A stretch of DNA of 64,000 bases. Origin: Kribbella capetownensis (lineage in GTDB: Bacteria > Actinomycetota > Actinomycetes > Propionibacteriales > Kribbellaceae). Below, one piece after another: positions 24,585 to 32,070 of the stretch (position 1 is the first letter of the stretch; each line of letters begins with the position of its first letter). The notes under the pieces are model-generated. The model did not search any database, was not told the origin of the DNA, and worked only from the letters and a program-made list of their open reading frames with translations. A program made the translations under genes and the position numbers. Location: NCBI RefSeq assembly GCF_004331485.1, contig NZ_SJKD01000005.1, positions 496,001 to 560,000 of the forward strand, given 5' to 3'.

Positions 24585-26141
24585 ATGATGTCCGAGGGAC
24601 GACCCGAACTCGTGCTGAAGCGGCGGCCGTTCGGATCGTGGCTGCTCGGACCGGCCGACCAGAGTACGACGCTGCTGCGGTTCCGGCTGCAGGTGCTGAT
24701 GACAACGTTCTCGATCGTCACCAACCTGATCGGTGCCGCGGTCGTGTTCGTGCTGGCGGTCTTCGTACTGCCCGGGCCGCCGCTGGTCGACGAGCTCCAG
24801 CTCGCCGAGGCGATCGTGATTCCGCTGTACTTCCTTCTCGCGGTGGCGATCGGCTGCATCTGGAGTACGCGGCTCACGCGCCAGGTGACCCGGTGGGTCG
24901 ACGAGGAACGGCCCGCCACCCGGAAGGAACAGCTCGCGACGCTCCAGCTGCCGCTGCGGCTGACGTTGATCGAGGTGCTGCTCTGGCTGGTCGCGGCGGT
25001 GATCTTCACCGCGATGACACTCGCACTCCAGCCGGAGAACGCCCTCCGCGTTGCGGCCACGGTCTTCGACGGCATGATCATCACCTGCACGATCTCGTAC
25101 CTGTTGACCGAGTTCGCGCTCCGGCCGGTCGCCGCGCGGGCGCTGGCCGACTCCTCACCGCCGCGCCGGGTGCTCGCGGCGGGCCTCAAGGCCCGCATCG
25201 TGATCTTCTGGGCGGTCGGCTCCGGCGTACCGGTGGCCGGCCTGATGCTGGCGGCCATCGTCGCCCTGTTCGAGAAGGACGTCTCCGCGACCCGGCTCTC
25301 GGTCGTGATCCTTGCCCTGGGCATCGTGGCCATCGGCAACGGCTGGCTGCTCACCGTGCTGTCGGCCCGGTCGGTGGTCGCGCCGGTGCGGTCGGTGCGC
25401 CACGCGCTCACGCTGATCGGCGAGGGAGAGCTGAACATCCGCATCCCGGTCTTCGACGGCACCGAGCTCGGCTCGCTGCAGTCCGGCTTCAACCAGATGG
25501 CCGAAGGGCTGCGCGAACGCGAACGGATCCGGGACGTCTTCGGCCGGTACGTCGGTCCGGACGTGGTGCAGGAGGCGCTCGCGAGTGATCGGCTCGGCGG
25601 GGAGGATCGCTTCGTCGCCGTCCTTTTCGTCGATCTGATCGGCTCGACCGAGCTCGCGGCCGAGCGTCCACCGGCCGAGGTGGTGCAGTTGCTGAATCGC
25701 TTCTTCACCATCGTGGTCGACGAGGTCGACCAGCAAGGCGGGTTCGTCAACAAGTTCGCCGGCGACGCCGCGCTCGCGATCTTCGGTGCTCCGGCCGAGC
25801 TCCCGGACGCGGCCGGGAGTGCGCTCCGGGCCGCCCGCACCCTGGCCGCCCGGCTCGACGACGAGCTGCCCGAAGTCACCGCAGGCATCGGCGTCACCGC
25901 CGGCATCGTGGTCGCCGGCACGGTCGGCGACGTACGACGGCACGAGTACACGGTCATCGGTGACCCGGTGAACGAGGCCGCCCGCCTCAGCGAACTCGCC
26001 AAGTCGACGCCCGGCCGGCTGATCGCCTCGATGACCGCGGTCTCAGAGGCAGTCCCGACCGAGGCGCAGAACTGGCACTCAAGTGACCAGGTGACTGTCC
26101 GGGGCCGCGCTGCCCCGACCCACCTGGCGATCCCGCACTGA
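24585..26141 (+). CDS. Membrane adenylate cyclase with HAMP domain
   Basis: A class III nucleotide cyclase of 518 residues. There are about six transmembrane segments in residues 35-270, a HAMP linker at about 265-320 (SARSVVAPVRSVRHALTLIGEGEL) and a cyclase domain from about 345. The metal-binding FVDLIGSTELA and NKFAGDAALAIFGAP segments are present. The transition-state region reads YTVIGDPVNEAARL. The layout matches the mycobacterial six-TM-HAMP cyclases. It probably makes cAMP at the inner membrane in response to a membrane signal. Two adjacent ATGs (24585, 24588) are possible starts. Its last 63 bp overlap the opposing MerR gene. Confidence 0.9.
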   Translation: MMSEGRPELVLKRRPFGSWLLGPADQSTTLLRFRLQVLMTTFSIVTNLIGAAVVFVLAVFVLPGPPLVDELQLAEAIVIPLYFLLAVAIGCIWSTRLTRQVTRWVDEERPATRKEQLATLQLPLRLTLIEVLLWLVAAVIFTAMTLALQPENALRVAATVFDGMIITCTISYLLTEFALRPVAARALADSSPPRRVLAAGLKARIVIFWAVGSGVPVAGLMLAAIVALFEKDVSATRLSVVILALGIVAIGNGWLLTVLSARSVVAPVRSVRHALTLIGEGELNIRIPVFDGTELGSLQSGFNQMAEGLRERERIRDVFGRYVGPDVVQEALASDRLGGEDRFVAVLFVDLIGSTELAAERPPAEVVQLLNRFFTIVVDEVDQQGGFVNKFAGDAALAIFGAPAELPDAAGSALRAARTLAARLDDELPEVTAGIGVTAGIVVAGTVGDVRRHEYTVIGDPVNEAARLSELAKSTPGRLIASMTAVSEAVPTEAQNWHSSDQVTVRGRAAPTHLAIPH

Positions 26142-26837
26142 CTTCTCCTGGAGGAGCTGGTACAGCAACGCCGCGCCGTGGAGCATCGCGCTCGTCTGGC
26201 GGTTGTGCGCGGCCCGGCGCTCGGCGATCGCACTGCGAAGAGCCTCGGTGCTGCCGGTACGGCGGAGACCGTCCAGAACAGGCCTGATCTGCTCGAAGTA
26301 GTAGTGGCCCTGGCGCAGCATGTGGATGATCCGGGCATCACGGATCTGCTCCGGCCCATACTTCCGGTACTTCGTCCCAGGCTCCCGCGTCGGTGACAGC
26401 AACCCCGCCGCCTCCCAGACGCGCAGCGCGGACGTACGCACGCCCAGCTGATGCGCGAGCTCACCGACCAGCAACGACGGACCGCTCGCCGGCGTCTCGT
26501 CCAGGAACTCGGCCGCCATCGCCCCGAGCGCCTCGCTGGCCGCGTCGGTCGCCAGCCGTTGCTGGTGAAGCCCGGCATGCGCGGCGTCGACCAGCCGGTA
26601 GGCGAGCTCGTGGTCTCCCGCGTGTGCGGCCTGCATGATCGACGTCGCGACCTCCGGCCCGAACCCAGGTGCCAGCGCCCGATAGGTCAACAGCGCCGAC
26701 AGGTGCTCCTCGCCGTACTGGCGGTACCCGCTCGCACTCCGCGGCGCCGGCGGCAGGATCCCGGCCGCCTCGTAGTTGCGCACCAACTGCGTCGAGACCC
26801 CGGCCCGCCGGGCCAGATCCACTGGTCGCAACCGCAC
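26079..26837 (-). CDS. Regulator with two tandem MerR-type DNA-binding domains
   Basis: A 252-residue protein with two MerR-like winged helix-turn-helix units. The first spans about residues 1-70 (LARRAGVSTQLVRNYEAAGILPP ... GYRQYGEEHL). The second spans about 135-205 (LAHQLGVRTSALRVWEAAGLLSP ... KYRKYGPEQI). MerR regulators normally have one such unit per chain and dimerise, so this may mimic an intramolecular dimer. No metal-binding cysteines are seen. The GTG at 26837 has GGAAGG about 6 bases upstream. It lies 29 bp downstream of an SDR gene and could share its transcript. The 3' end overlaps the cyclase gene by 63 bp. Confidence 0.85.
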   Translation of the reverse strand: MRLRPVDLARRAGVSTQLVRNYEAAGILPPAPRSASGYRQYGEEHLSALLTYRALAPGFGPEVATSIMQAAHAGDHELAYRLVDAAHAGLHQQRLATDAASEALGAMAAEFLDETPASGPSLLVGELAHQLGVRTSALRVWEAAGLLSPTREPGTKYRKYGPEQIRDARIIHMLRQGHYYFEQIRPVLDGLRRTGSTEALRSAIAERRAAHNRQTSAMLHGAALLYQLLQEKSVRDRQVGRGSAAPDSHLVT

Positions 26838-26866
26838 GCCACACCTTCCTTCAAGAGCTCCGGAGG

Positions 26867-27619
26867 TCAGCGGCCGCCAGAGACGTCGAGGGTGGTGCCG
26901 GTCATGTAGGACGAGCGGTCGGAGGCCAGGAAGGCGATCGCCTCGGCGACTTCTTCCGGCTTGCCGGGGCGGGCCAGCGGCGGTGTCGTGCCGATGCGCT
27001 CCAACCGGCCGGGCTCGTGGATGTCGGTCTCGATCAGGCCCGGGCGGACGCCGAGAACGCGAACGCCCTCGTTCGCCACCTCGTTCGCCAGGCCGATGGT
27101 GAGCGCGTCCACGGCCGCCTTGCTGGCCGCGTAGTCGACGTACTCGCCCGCCGAACCGAGCACGGCCGCCCGCGACGACACGTTGACGATCACTCCTCCG
27201 GTACCGCCGTATCCCGTGGACATCCGTCGTACCGCGGCGCCTGCGACCAGGAAGGCGCTGATCGAGTTGATCCGGAAGACCCGGTCGAGCCGTTCGGCGT
27301 CGTACTCCGCCACCCGGCCGGACGGTGAGACGATGCCGGCATTGTTGATCACGGCACCGATCGGCCCGAGGGCGGCAGTGACAGTGTCGAAGAGGTGCTC
27401 GATCTGGTCCGCCTCGAGCACGTCGGCCTGCACCGCGATCGCACGCCGGCCGAGATCCGCACACGCCTTCACGACGCGTGCTGCTTCGTCCGCACGGGTC
27501 CGGTAGTTTACGCCGACGTCCCATCCGTCGGCCGCGAGAGCGACCGCCGCCGCGGCACCGATACCGCGGCTCCCACCGGTGATCAGAGCGACCCCACGCC
27601 GTTCGTCAGTCCCAGTCAT
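26867..27619 (-). CDS. Short-chain dehydrogenase/reductase (3-oxoacyl-ACP reductase-like)
   Basis: A classical SDR of 250 residues. The NAD(P)-binding TGGSRGIG is near residue 14, NNAG near 91, and the catalytic Ser and YAASK motif are in the middle. The C-terminal YMTGTTLDVSGG is typical of FabG-like enzymes. It probably reduces or oxidises an unknown carbonyl/alcohol in the cytosol. It lies between a GNAT gene (19 bp upstream) and the tandem-MerR gene (29 bp downstream), all on the minus strand, so the three may form an operon. Confidence 0.9.
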   Translation of the reverse strand: MTGTDERRGVALITGGSRGIGAAAAVALAADGWDVGVNYRTRADEAARVVKACADLGRRAIAVQADVLEADQIEHLFDTVTAALGPIGAVINNAGIVSPSGRVAEYDAERLDRVFRINSISAFLVAGAAVRRMSTGYGGTGGVIVNVSSRAAVLGSAGEYVDYAASKAAVDALTIGLANEVANEGVRVLGVRPGLIETDIHEPGRLERIGTTPPLARPGKPEEVAEAIAFLASDRSSYMTGTTLDVSGGR

Positions 27620-27638
27620 GCCCCTACCCTGTCATGCC

Positions 27639-28448
27639 TCACGAAGCAGGCGGCAGAGTGAACTGCAGCTGGGTCTCCGTGTCGTCGAAGCCGAGCGCGC
27701 GGTACAGCCTGATCGCGAGGTACTCCGGGTCCGCCACCATCACCAGCGTCCGCGCACCACCATCGGTCAGCCCGTACGTCGACGCGTGGTGGACCAGCGT
27801 GCTCGCGATGCCGCGGTTGCGGTCGTCCGGGTGGGTCTGCACGTGCTGGAATCGCGCGACACCCTTGCCGTCGAACATCAGCCCGAGCGAGCTCTGCAAC
27901 CGGTCACCGTCGAACGCGCCGAACCACTTCCCGTGCCCAGCCTCCACCAGCGCCCGATGCGCCGCATCCCTGCGCCGGGTGAACTCGACGTACCCGTCGT
28001 CGACCTTCATCGAGGCGGTCGCCAGGCCGAGCTGAGTCAGCTGCCCCCAGTCGTCGTCGCTGGTGAGGAACCGGTACGTCGACTCCTCGTTGGGCCGGCG
28101 GGGTGCGACGACCTGGCTCGCGGTCATCACCACGCTCCGGTCGACCGTGAACCCCGCCGCGGCGAGCTCGTCCTCGGCGCCGATCTCGCCGTCGACACTG
28201 TCGATGCCGAAGGCAACATGTTTCGCGGCCGGGAACTCGGCGCGGTACGTCTCCAGCCGGGACTTCACGTCACCGGCGGCGAAGATCGAGCGGTAGAGCA
28301 GGAAGTTCCCCCACCAGTACGCCGGGTTCGCCGGCGTCCGGATCACGACGTACTCACCGGCGTCCTGGACCTGGCTGCCGCTCAGCTCCAGCAGCAACAG
28401 ATCGGTCCGGTACCCGAGGCTCTTGATCTCCACCCGCTCATCGTCCAC
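27639..28448 (-). CDS. GNAT-family acetyltransferase
   Basis: A 269-residue protein whose C-terminal roughly 150 residues are a GNAT domain. The acetyl-CoA loop HPDDRNRGIASTLV is near residue 200, followed by YLAIRLYRALGF. The N-terminal roughly 120 residues resemble a second, degenerate GNAT half. The start is GTG at 28448, and the first codons overlap nothing. It is divergent from the ArsR-SRPBCC gene, whose operators lie 26-80 bp away, so shared control is possible. Substrate unknown. Confidence 0.8.
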   Translation of the reverse strand: MDDERVEIKSLGYRTDLLLLELSGSQVQDAGEYVVIRTPANPAYWWGNFLLYRSIFAAGDVKSRLETYRAEFPAAKHVAFGIDSVDGEIGAEDELAAAGFTVDRSVVMTASQVVAPRRPNEESTYRFLTSDDDWGQLTQLGLATASMKVDDGYVEFTRRRDAAHRALVEAGHGKWFGAFDGDRLQSSLGLMFDGKGVARFQHVQTHPDDRNRGIASTLVHHASTYGLTDGGARTLVMVADPEYLAIRLYRALGFDDTETQLQFTLPPAS

Positions 28449-28473
28449 GGCCCGTCAATCGGATTCGGGGCGG

Positions 28474-28528
28474 TTGACATGCAGCCGTGTGGCTGCCTAT
28501 TGTCAGTCATGCAGCCACACGGCTGCAT
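28474..28528 (+). promoter_or_regulatory. Promoter with two ArsR-type operators
   Basis: The -35 TTGACA (28474-28479) and -10 TATTGT (28498-28503) are 18 bp apart. Operator 1 (28479-28498) reads ATGCAGCC-GTGT-GGCTGCCT and fills the spacer. Operator 2 (28509-28528) reads ATGCAGCC-ACAC-GGCTGCAT, with perfect 8-bp arms, and covers the expected transcription start. The centres are exactly 30 bp apart, about three helical turns, so cooperative repression by the downstream ArsR-type protein is likely. Confidence 0.8.
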
Positions 28529-28545
28529 ATCCTGATCGGAGCACG

Positions 28546-29340
28546 ATGGACGACGAGGTGTTCCGCGCCCTGGCCGACCCCAGCCGCCGGCAGCTGCTCG
28601 ACATGCTGAACGCGCGCAACGGCCAGACGCTGCGGGAGCTCTGCGCCGGCCTCGACATGGCCCGGCAGTCGGTGAGCAAGCACCTCGCCGTCCTCGAGAC
28701 GGCGAACCTCGTCACCACCGTGTGGCGGGGCCGGGAGAAGTTGCATCACCTGAACGCCGAGCCGATCAACGCCATCGCCGAGCGCTGGATCAACCGGTAC
28801 GACCGCCGGCGGGTCGAGCTGTTCGCCGATCTCAAGACGGTTCTGGAGGCCGAAACCATGGACGACCACGACTTCGTCTACACCACGTACATCAAGACCA
28901 CGCCGGAGCGGCTGTGGCAGGCACTGACCGATCCGAAGTTCACCGAGCAGTACTGGGGTGTCCAGTTCGAGACCGACTGGAAGGCCGGCTCCGAGCTGGT
29001 CTGGCACCAGGGTGACGTCACGATGGCTGGGCCGGGCCAGGTCGTGCTGGAGCACGACCCGTACACGCGGCTGTCCTACGCCTGGCATCACCTCACGCCC
29101 GAGTTCGCCAAGGCGGTGAACATGGACGACGACCTGTACCGAAGGGCGAGCGCCGAGCAGCTGTCCACGGCGACCTTCGAGCTCGTGCCGGCTGGTGACC
29201 AGGTCAAGCTGACCGTCATCCACAGCGGCTTCGGACCCGCCAGCGCCGTCCGCGAGATGGTCAGCGAGGGCTGGGTCGCGCTCCTGTCCGAGCTCAAATC
29301 GTTCGTCGAATCCACCCCAGAACTCGCCGCCGTGAAGTAG
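28546..29340 (+). CDS. ArsR-type repressor fused to SRPBCC/AHSA1 domain
   Basis: A 264-residue fusion. Residues 1 to about 95 are an ArsR winged helix (FRALADPSRRQLLDMLN ... MARQSVSKHLAVLETANLV). Residues from about 105 are an AHSA1-like SRPBCC hydrophobic-cavity domain (FVYTTYIKTTPERLWQALTDPKFTEQYW). The SRPBCC part probably senses a hydrophobic ligand, replacing metal sensing, since no ArsR metal cysteines are seen. The ATG at 28546 follows GGAG. Two strong operators overlap its own promoter, so autorepression is expected. The two-domain gene differs from the common case of separate adjacent ArsR and SRPBCC genes. Confidence 0.9.
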   Translation: MDDEVFRALADPSRRQLLDMLNARNGQTLRELCAGLDMARQSVSKHLAVLETANLVTTVWRGREKLHHLNAEPINAIAERWINRYDRRRVELFADLKTVLEAETMDDHDFVYTTYIKTTPERLWQALTDPKFTEQYWGVQFETDWKAGSELVWHQGDVTMAGPGQVVLEHDPYTRLSYAWHHLTPEFAKAVNMDDDLYRRASAEQLSTATFELVPAGDQVKLTVIHSGFGPASAVREMVSEGWVALLSELKSFVESTPELAAVK

Positions 29341-29343
29341 TTC

Positions 29344-31476
29344 CTACGGCCGTTTGTGGATGAGTAGTGGGAGGACGGCTGCCGCGCCCGACTCGCGCAG
29401 CTTCGCGGCAGCGACCGTGACGGGCCACTGCGAGGAGCTGGCGTCGACGAGCAGCAGGACGGTCCGGCCGGCCACCGACTGTGCGGTCTGGTCGTCGACG
29501 TGCAGCCCGTCGCGCCAGACCTTGGCCTCCTCGGCCGAGGACAGCTCGTCGGTGAAGCCGGTCGGGTTGATCGTCAGCTCGGCACGGTCGAGGTGACCGA
29601 CGGACGCGACGTGGTCGGCGATCGCCGAAGTCAATCGGCCGTGGCCCGCGGCAGGCAGAGGTACGACGACCTCGGGGCGACCTGACCAGCTGCTGCGCCA
29701 ACGTGACAACGCGGCGACGGCACCGGACTTCAAGGCCTCGACCGGCTCGGCTGGGAGTTCGGCGTCCGCGTTGAGCGTGGCACGCAGGACCTCGCGCCAC
29801 TCGGGAGCGTCGGCGTAGATGAGGCTTCGGCCGGGCTCGGCCATCAGCTCCGCGGGGATGCGCCCTTTCGCACCGAACGCGCCGCCCGGCCACATCTTCC
29901 GCGGCTCCAGTACATGCACCTCGCCGCGCAACAGCCGGGTGATCGTCGCCACCGTCTCGGCCTGCGCCGTCGGCAGCAGCGGATCCGGCAACGCCCCAAT
30001 GCACACCGAGCACCGACCGCACGGCTCGGCCGACGGATCGTCCAGCGACTCCTGCAGCAGTTGCATCAGGCAACGGTCGCCCCGCGTGTACGCACGCATG
30101 ATGTCCGCCTCGCGGCGCCGTACCGCGACGATCCCGTCGTAGTGCGCGGCGTCGAAGGCCCACTCTGCGCCGGTCCGCACCCAGCCGCGTTCCACCCGGT
30201 CGACCGCACCGTCGACCGCCAACTGCTTCAGCATCAACTCGACCCGCGTCCGGCGCAGTCCGGTCTCCGCTTCCAGCATGGGAACAGTGGCCGGCTGATC
30301 CGGTCCGTACCCGTCGAGCGCCTGGAGCAGACGATTCACGTTCTCCGGGACCGGGATGGTCGCGGTCGCGAAGTAGTCCCACACCCCGGCATCCGCGTCC
30401 GACGGCAACAACGCGACGATCGCGTGGTCGATGCCACGCCCGGCCCGCCCGACCTGCTGGTAGTACGACACCGGCGACGGCGGCGATCCGACGTGCACCA
30501 CGAATCCCAAGTCCGGCTTGTCGTAGCCCATCCCTAGCGCAGAGGTCGCGATCAGCGCCTTCAACTGGTTCGCACGCAGCGCGTCCTCCAGGCTCTCCCG
30601 CTCCCCCGCCTCCAAGCCGCCTGTGTACGCCGCCACCGGCACGTCGCGACCGTGGACCTCCTGGATCGTCGCCGCCAGCCGCTGCGCATCGGCCACGGTG
30701 AGCGTGTAAACGATTCCCGATCCGGGCAGCTGCGGCAGGTGATCGACGACCCACGCGAACCGATCCAACGGCGACAGCGCATCGACCACCGCGAGCTGCA
30801 GACTCGATCGCGCCAGCGGACCTCGCAGTACCAGCGTGGACTCCCCCAACTGATGCGCGACATCGTCGGTGACCCGTGAGTTCGCCGTCGCGGTCGTCGC
30901 CAGGACCGGGGTCTTCGGGTTCAGCTGCTGCAGTACGTCGGACACCCGGCGGTAGTCCGGCCGGAAGTCGTGACCCCAGTCCGACACCGCGTGCGCCTCG
31001 TCGATCACCAGCAGTCCGACCTGGCCGGCCAACCCGTCGAGCACCCGCCGTCCGAAGCCCGGATTCGCGAGCCGCTCAGGCGACACCAGCAGTACGTCGA
31101 TGCCCCCGGAACGCAGGTCGTGCTCGATGCTCGACCACTCGTCGATGTTGTTCGAGTTCAACGTCGCCGCGCGCAGACCGGCCCGGCTCGCGGCTGCGAC
31201 CTGGTCCCGCATCAACGACAGCAACGGCGACACCACGAGCGTCGGGCCTGCGCCCTCGGCCCGGCGAATCGCCGTCGCGGCCCAATACACAGCCGACTTC
31301 CCCCACCCGGTCGCTTGCACGACCAGCACTCGCGCGCCCGCCTCGCACAAGGCGGCGACCGCGGTCTCCTGATCCGGCCGCAACCGCGCGCTCTCCCCCG
31401 CGATCGCCTGGATCACGCCACCCGCGATCCCCGCGCGCGTGTCGGTCAGAGTGAGCGTCGCACTGGAGTCAGCCAT
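29344..31476 (-). CDS. recQ: RecQ-family DNA helicase with C-terminal PRTase-like segment
   Basis: A 710-residue superfamily 2 helicase. Walker A ATGWGKS is at residues 55-61, DEAH at 159-162, TTATA is motif III, and QQVGRAGR is motif VI. A RecQ-type zinc cluster follows (DRCLMQLL ... CGRCSVC). There is no HRDC domain. Instead the C-terminal roughly 90 residues end in a Rossmann-like VLLLVDASSSQWPVTVAAAKLRESG segment resembling a phosphoribosyltransferase motif with its second acidic residue lost. It is predicted to unwind recombination intermediates. It converges with the ArsR fusion gene (3-bp gap). Confidence 0.88.
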   Translation of the reverse strand: MADSSATLTLTDTRAGIAGGVIQAIAGESARLRPDQETAVAALCEAGARVLVVQATGWGKSAVYWAATAIRRAEGAGPTLVVSPLLSLMRDQVAAASRAGLRAATLNSNNIDEWSSIEHDLRSGGIDVLLVSPERLANPGFGRRVLDGLAGQVGLLVIDEAHAVSDWGHDFRPDYRRVSDVLQQLNPKTPVLATTATANSRVTDDVAHQLGESTLVLRGPLARSSLQLAVVDALSPLDRFAWVVDHLPQLPGSGIVYTLTVADAQRLAATIQEVHGRDVPVAAYTGGLEAGERESLEDALRANQLKALIATSALGMGYDKPDLGFVVHVGSPPSPVSYYQQVGRAGRGIDHAIVALLPSDADAGVWDYFATATIPVPENVNRLLQALDGYGPDQPATVPMLEAETGLRRTRVELMLKQLAVDGAVDRVERGWVRTGAEWAFDAAHYDGIVAVRRREADIMRAYTRGDRCLMQLLQESLDDPSAEPCGRCSVCIGALPDPLLPTAQAETVATITRLLRGEVHVLEPRKMWPGGAFGAKGRIPAELMAEPGRSLIYADAPEWREVLRATLNADAELPAEPVEALKSGAVAALSRWRSSWSGRPEVVVPLPAAGHGRLTSAIADHVASVGHLDRAELTINPTGFTDELSSAEEAKVWRDGLHVDDQTAQSVAGRTVLLLVDASSSQWPVTVAAAKLRESGAAAVLPLLIHKRP

Positions 31477-31544
31477 GCCGAAACCCTAGACGCCCGCACC
31501 CCCAGTTCGCTGGGCGCGGCCGCCGACCTGTGGAAAACCCTCGG

Positions 31545-32024
31545 TCAGGCGCACTTTCCGGGGTGGCACGGCTCGCCGTTCGAGGCCACCAGTCGCTGCG
31601 GACCGGGTCCGTTCGCGGCCAGAGCGTCGTACGGGTTGGCGAGGGCGCAGCGGTCGAGGGAGAGGCAGCCGCAGCCGACGCAGTCCTTGAAGTCGTCCCG
31701 GAGTTGCTCGAGGTGCAGGATGCGCTTGTCGAGTTCGGCCTGCCAGCACTCCGAGATGCGCTCCCAGTCCTGCCGGGTCGGCGTGCGGCTCTCCGGCAGC
31801 AACGCCAGGATCGCCGCCACTTCCGCGAGCGGGATGCCGACCCTCTGTGCGATCCGGATCAGCGCCACCCGGCGCAGGGTGTCGCGCTTGTACCGGCGCT
31901 GGTTGCCCGACGTACGGCGACTCACGATCAGGTGCTGCCGCTCGTAGAAATGCAGCGCCGAGATCGCCACACCACTGCGCTGTGACAGTTGCCCGACCGT
32001 CAATTCACCTGGCTCGATGTCCAC
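31545..32024 (-). CDS. soxR: Redox-sensitive MerR regulator SoxR
   Basis: A 159-residue SoxR. The MerR winged helix is at about residues 8-75 (LSQRSGVAISALHFYERQHLI), followed by a coiled dimerisation helix and the [2Fe-2S] site C115-x2-C118-x-C120-x5-C126. SoxR activates genes when its cluster is oxidised; in Actinobacteria it responds to redox-active compounds and controls exporters and oxidoreductases. The GTG at 32024 is chosen because a SoxR-like dyad (32040-32057) covers the longer TTG start at 32045. It lies 46 bp downstream of the MFS gene, and a similar box precedes the ABC exporter at 4106. Confidence 0.93.
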   Translation of the reverse strand: MDIEPGELTVGQLSQRSGVAISALHFYERQHLIVSRRTSGNQRRYKRDTLRRVALIRIAQRVGIPLAEVAAILALLPESRTPTRQDWERISECWQAELDKRILHLEQLRDDFKDCVGCGCLSLDRCALANPYDALAANGPGPQRLVASNGEPCHPGKCA

Positions 32025-32039
32025 CGCTCCGCCCTCCAA

Positions 32040-32057
32040 CCTCAACCTAGATCGAGG
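32040..32057. promoter_or_regulatory. SoxR-like box at soxR
   Basis: CCTCAA-CCTAGA-TCGAGG matches the SoxR dyad (CCTCAA-N6-TTGAGG) at 11 of 12 arm positions. It lies just upstream of the soxR start, between the MFS stop and soxR. No clear -35/-10 pair could be assigned around it. Autoregulation is the likely role. Confidence 0.6.
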
Positions 32058-32070
32058 CTAGCTCAGAGCG

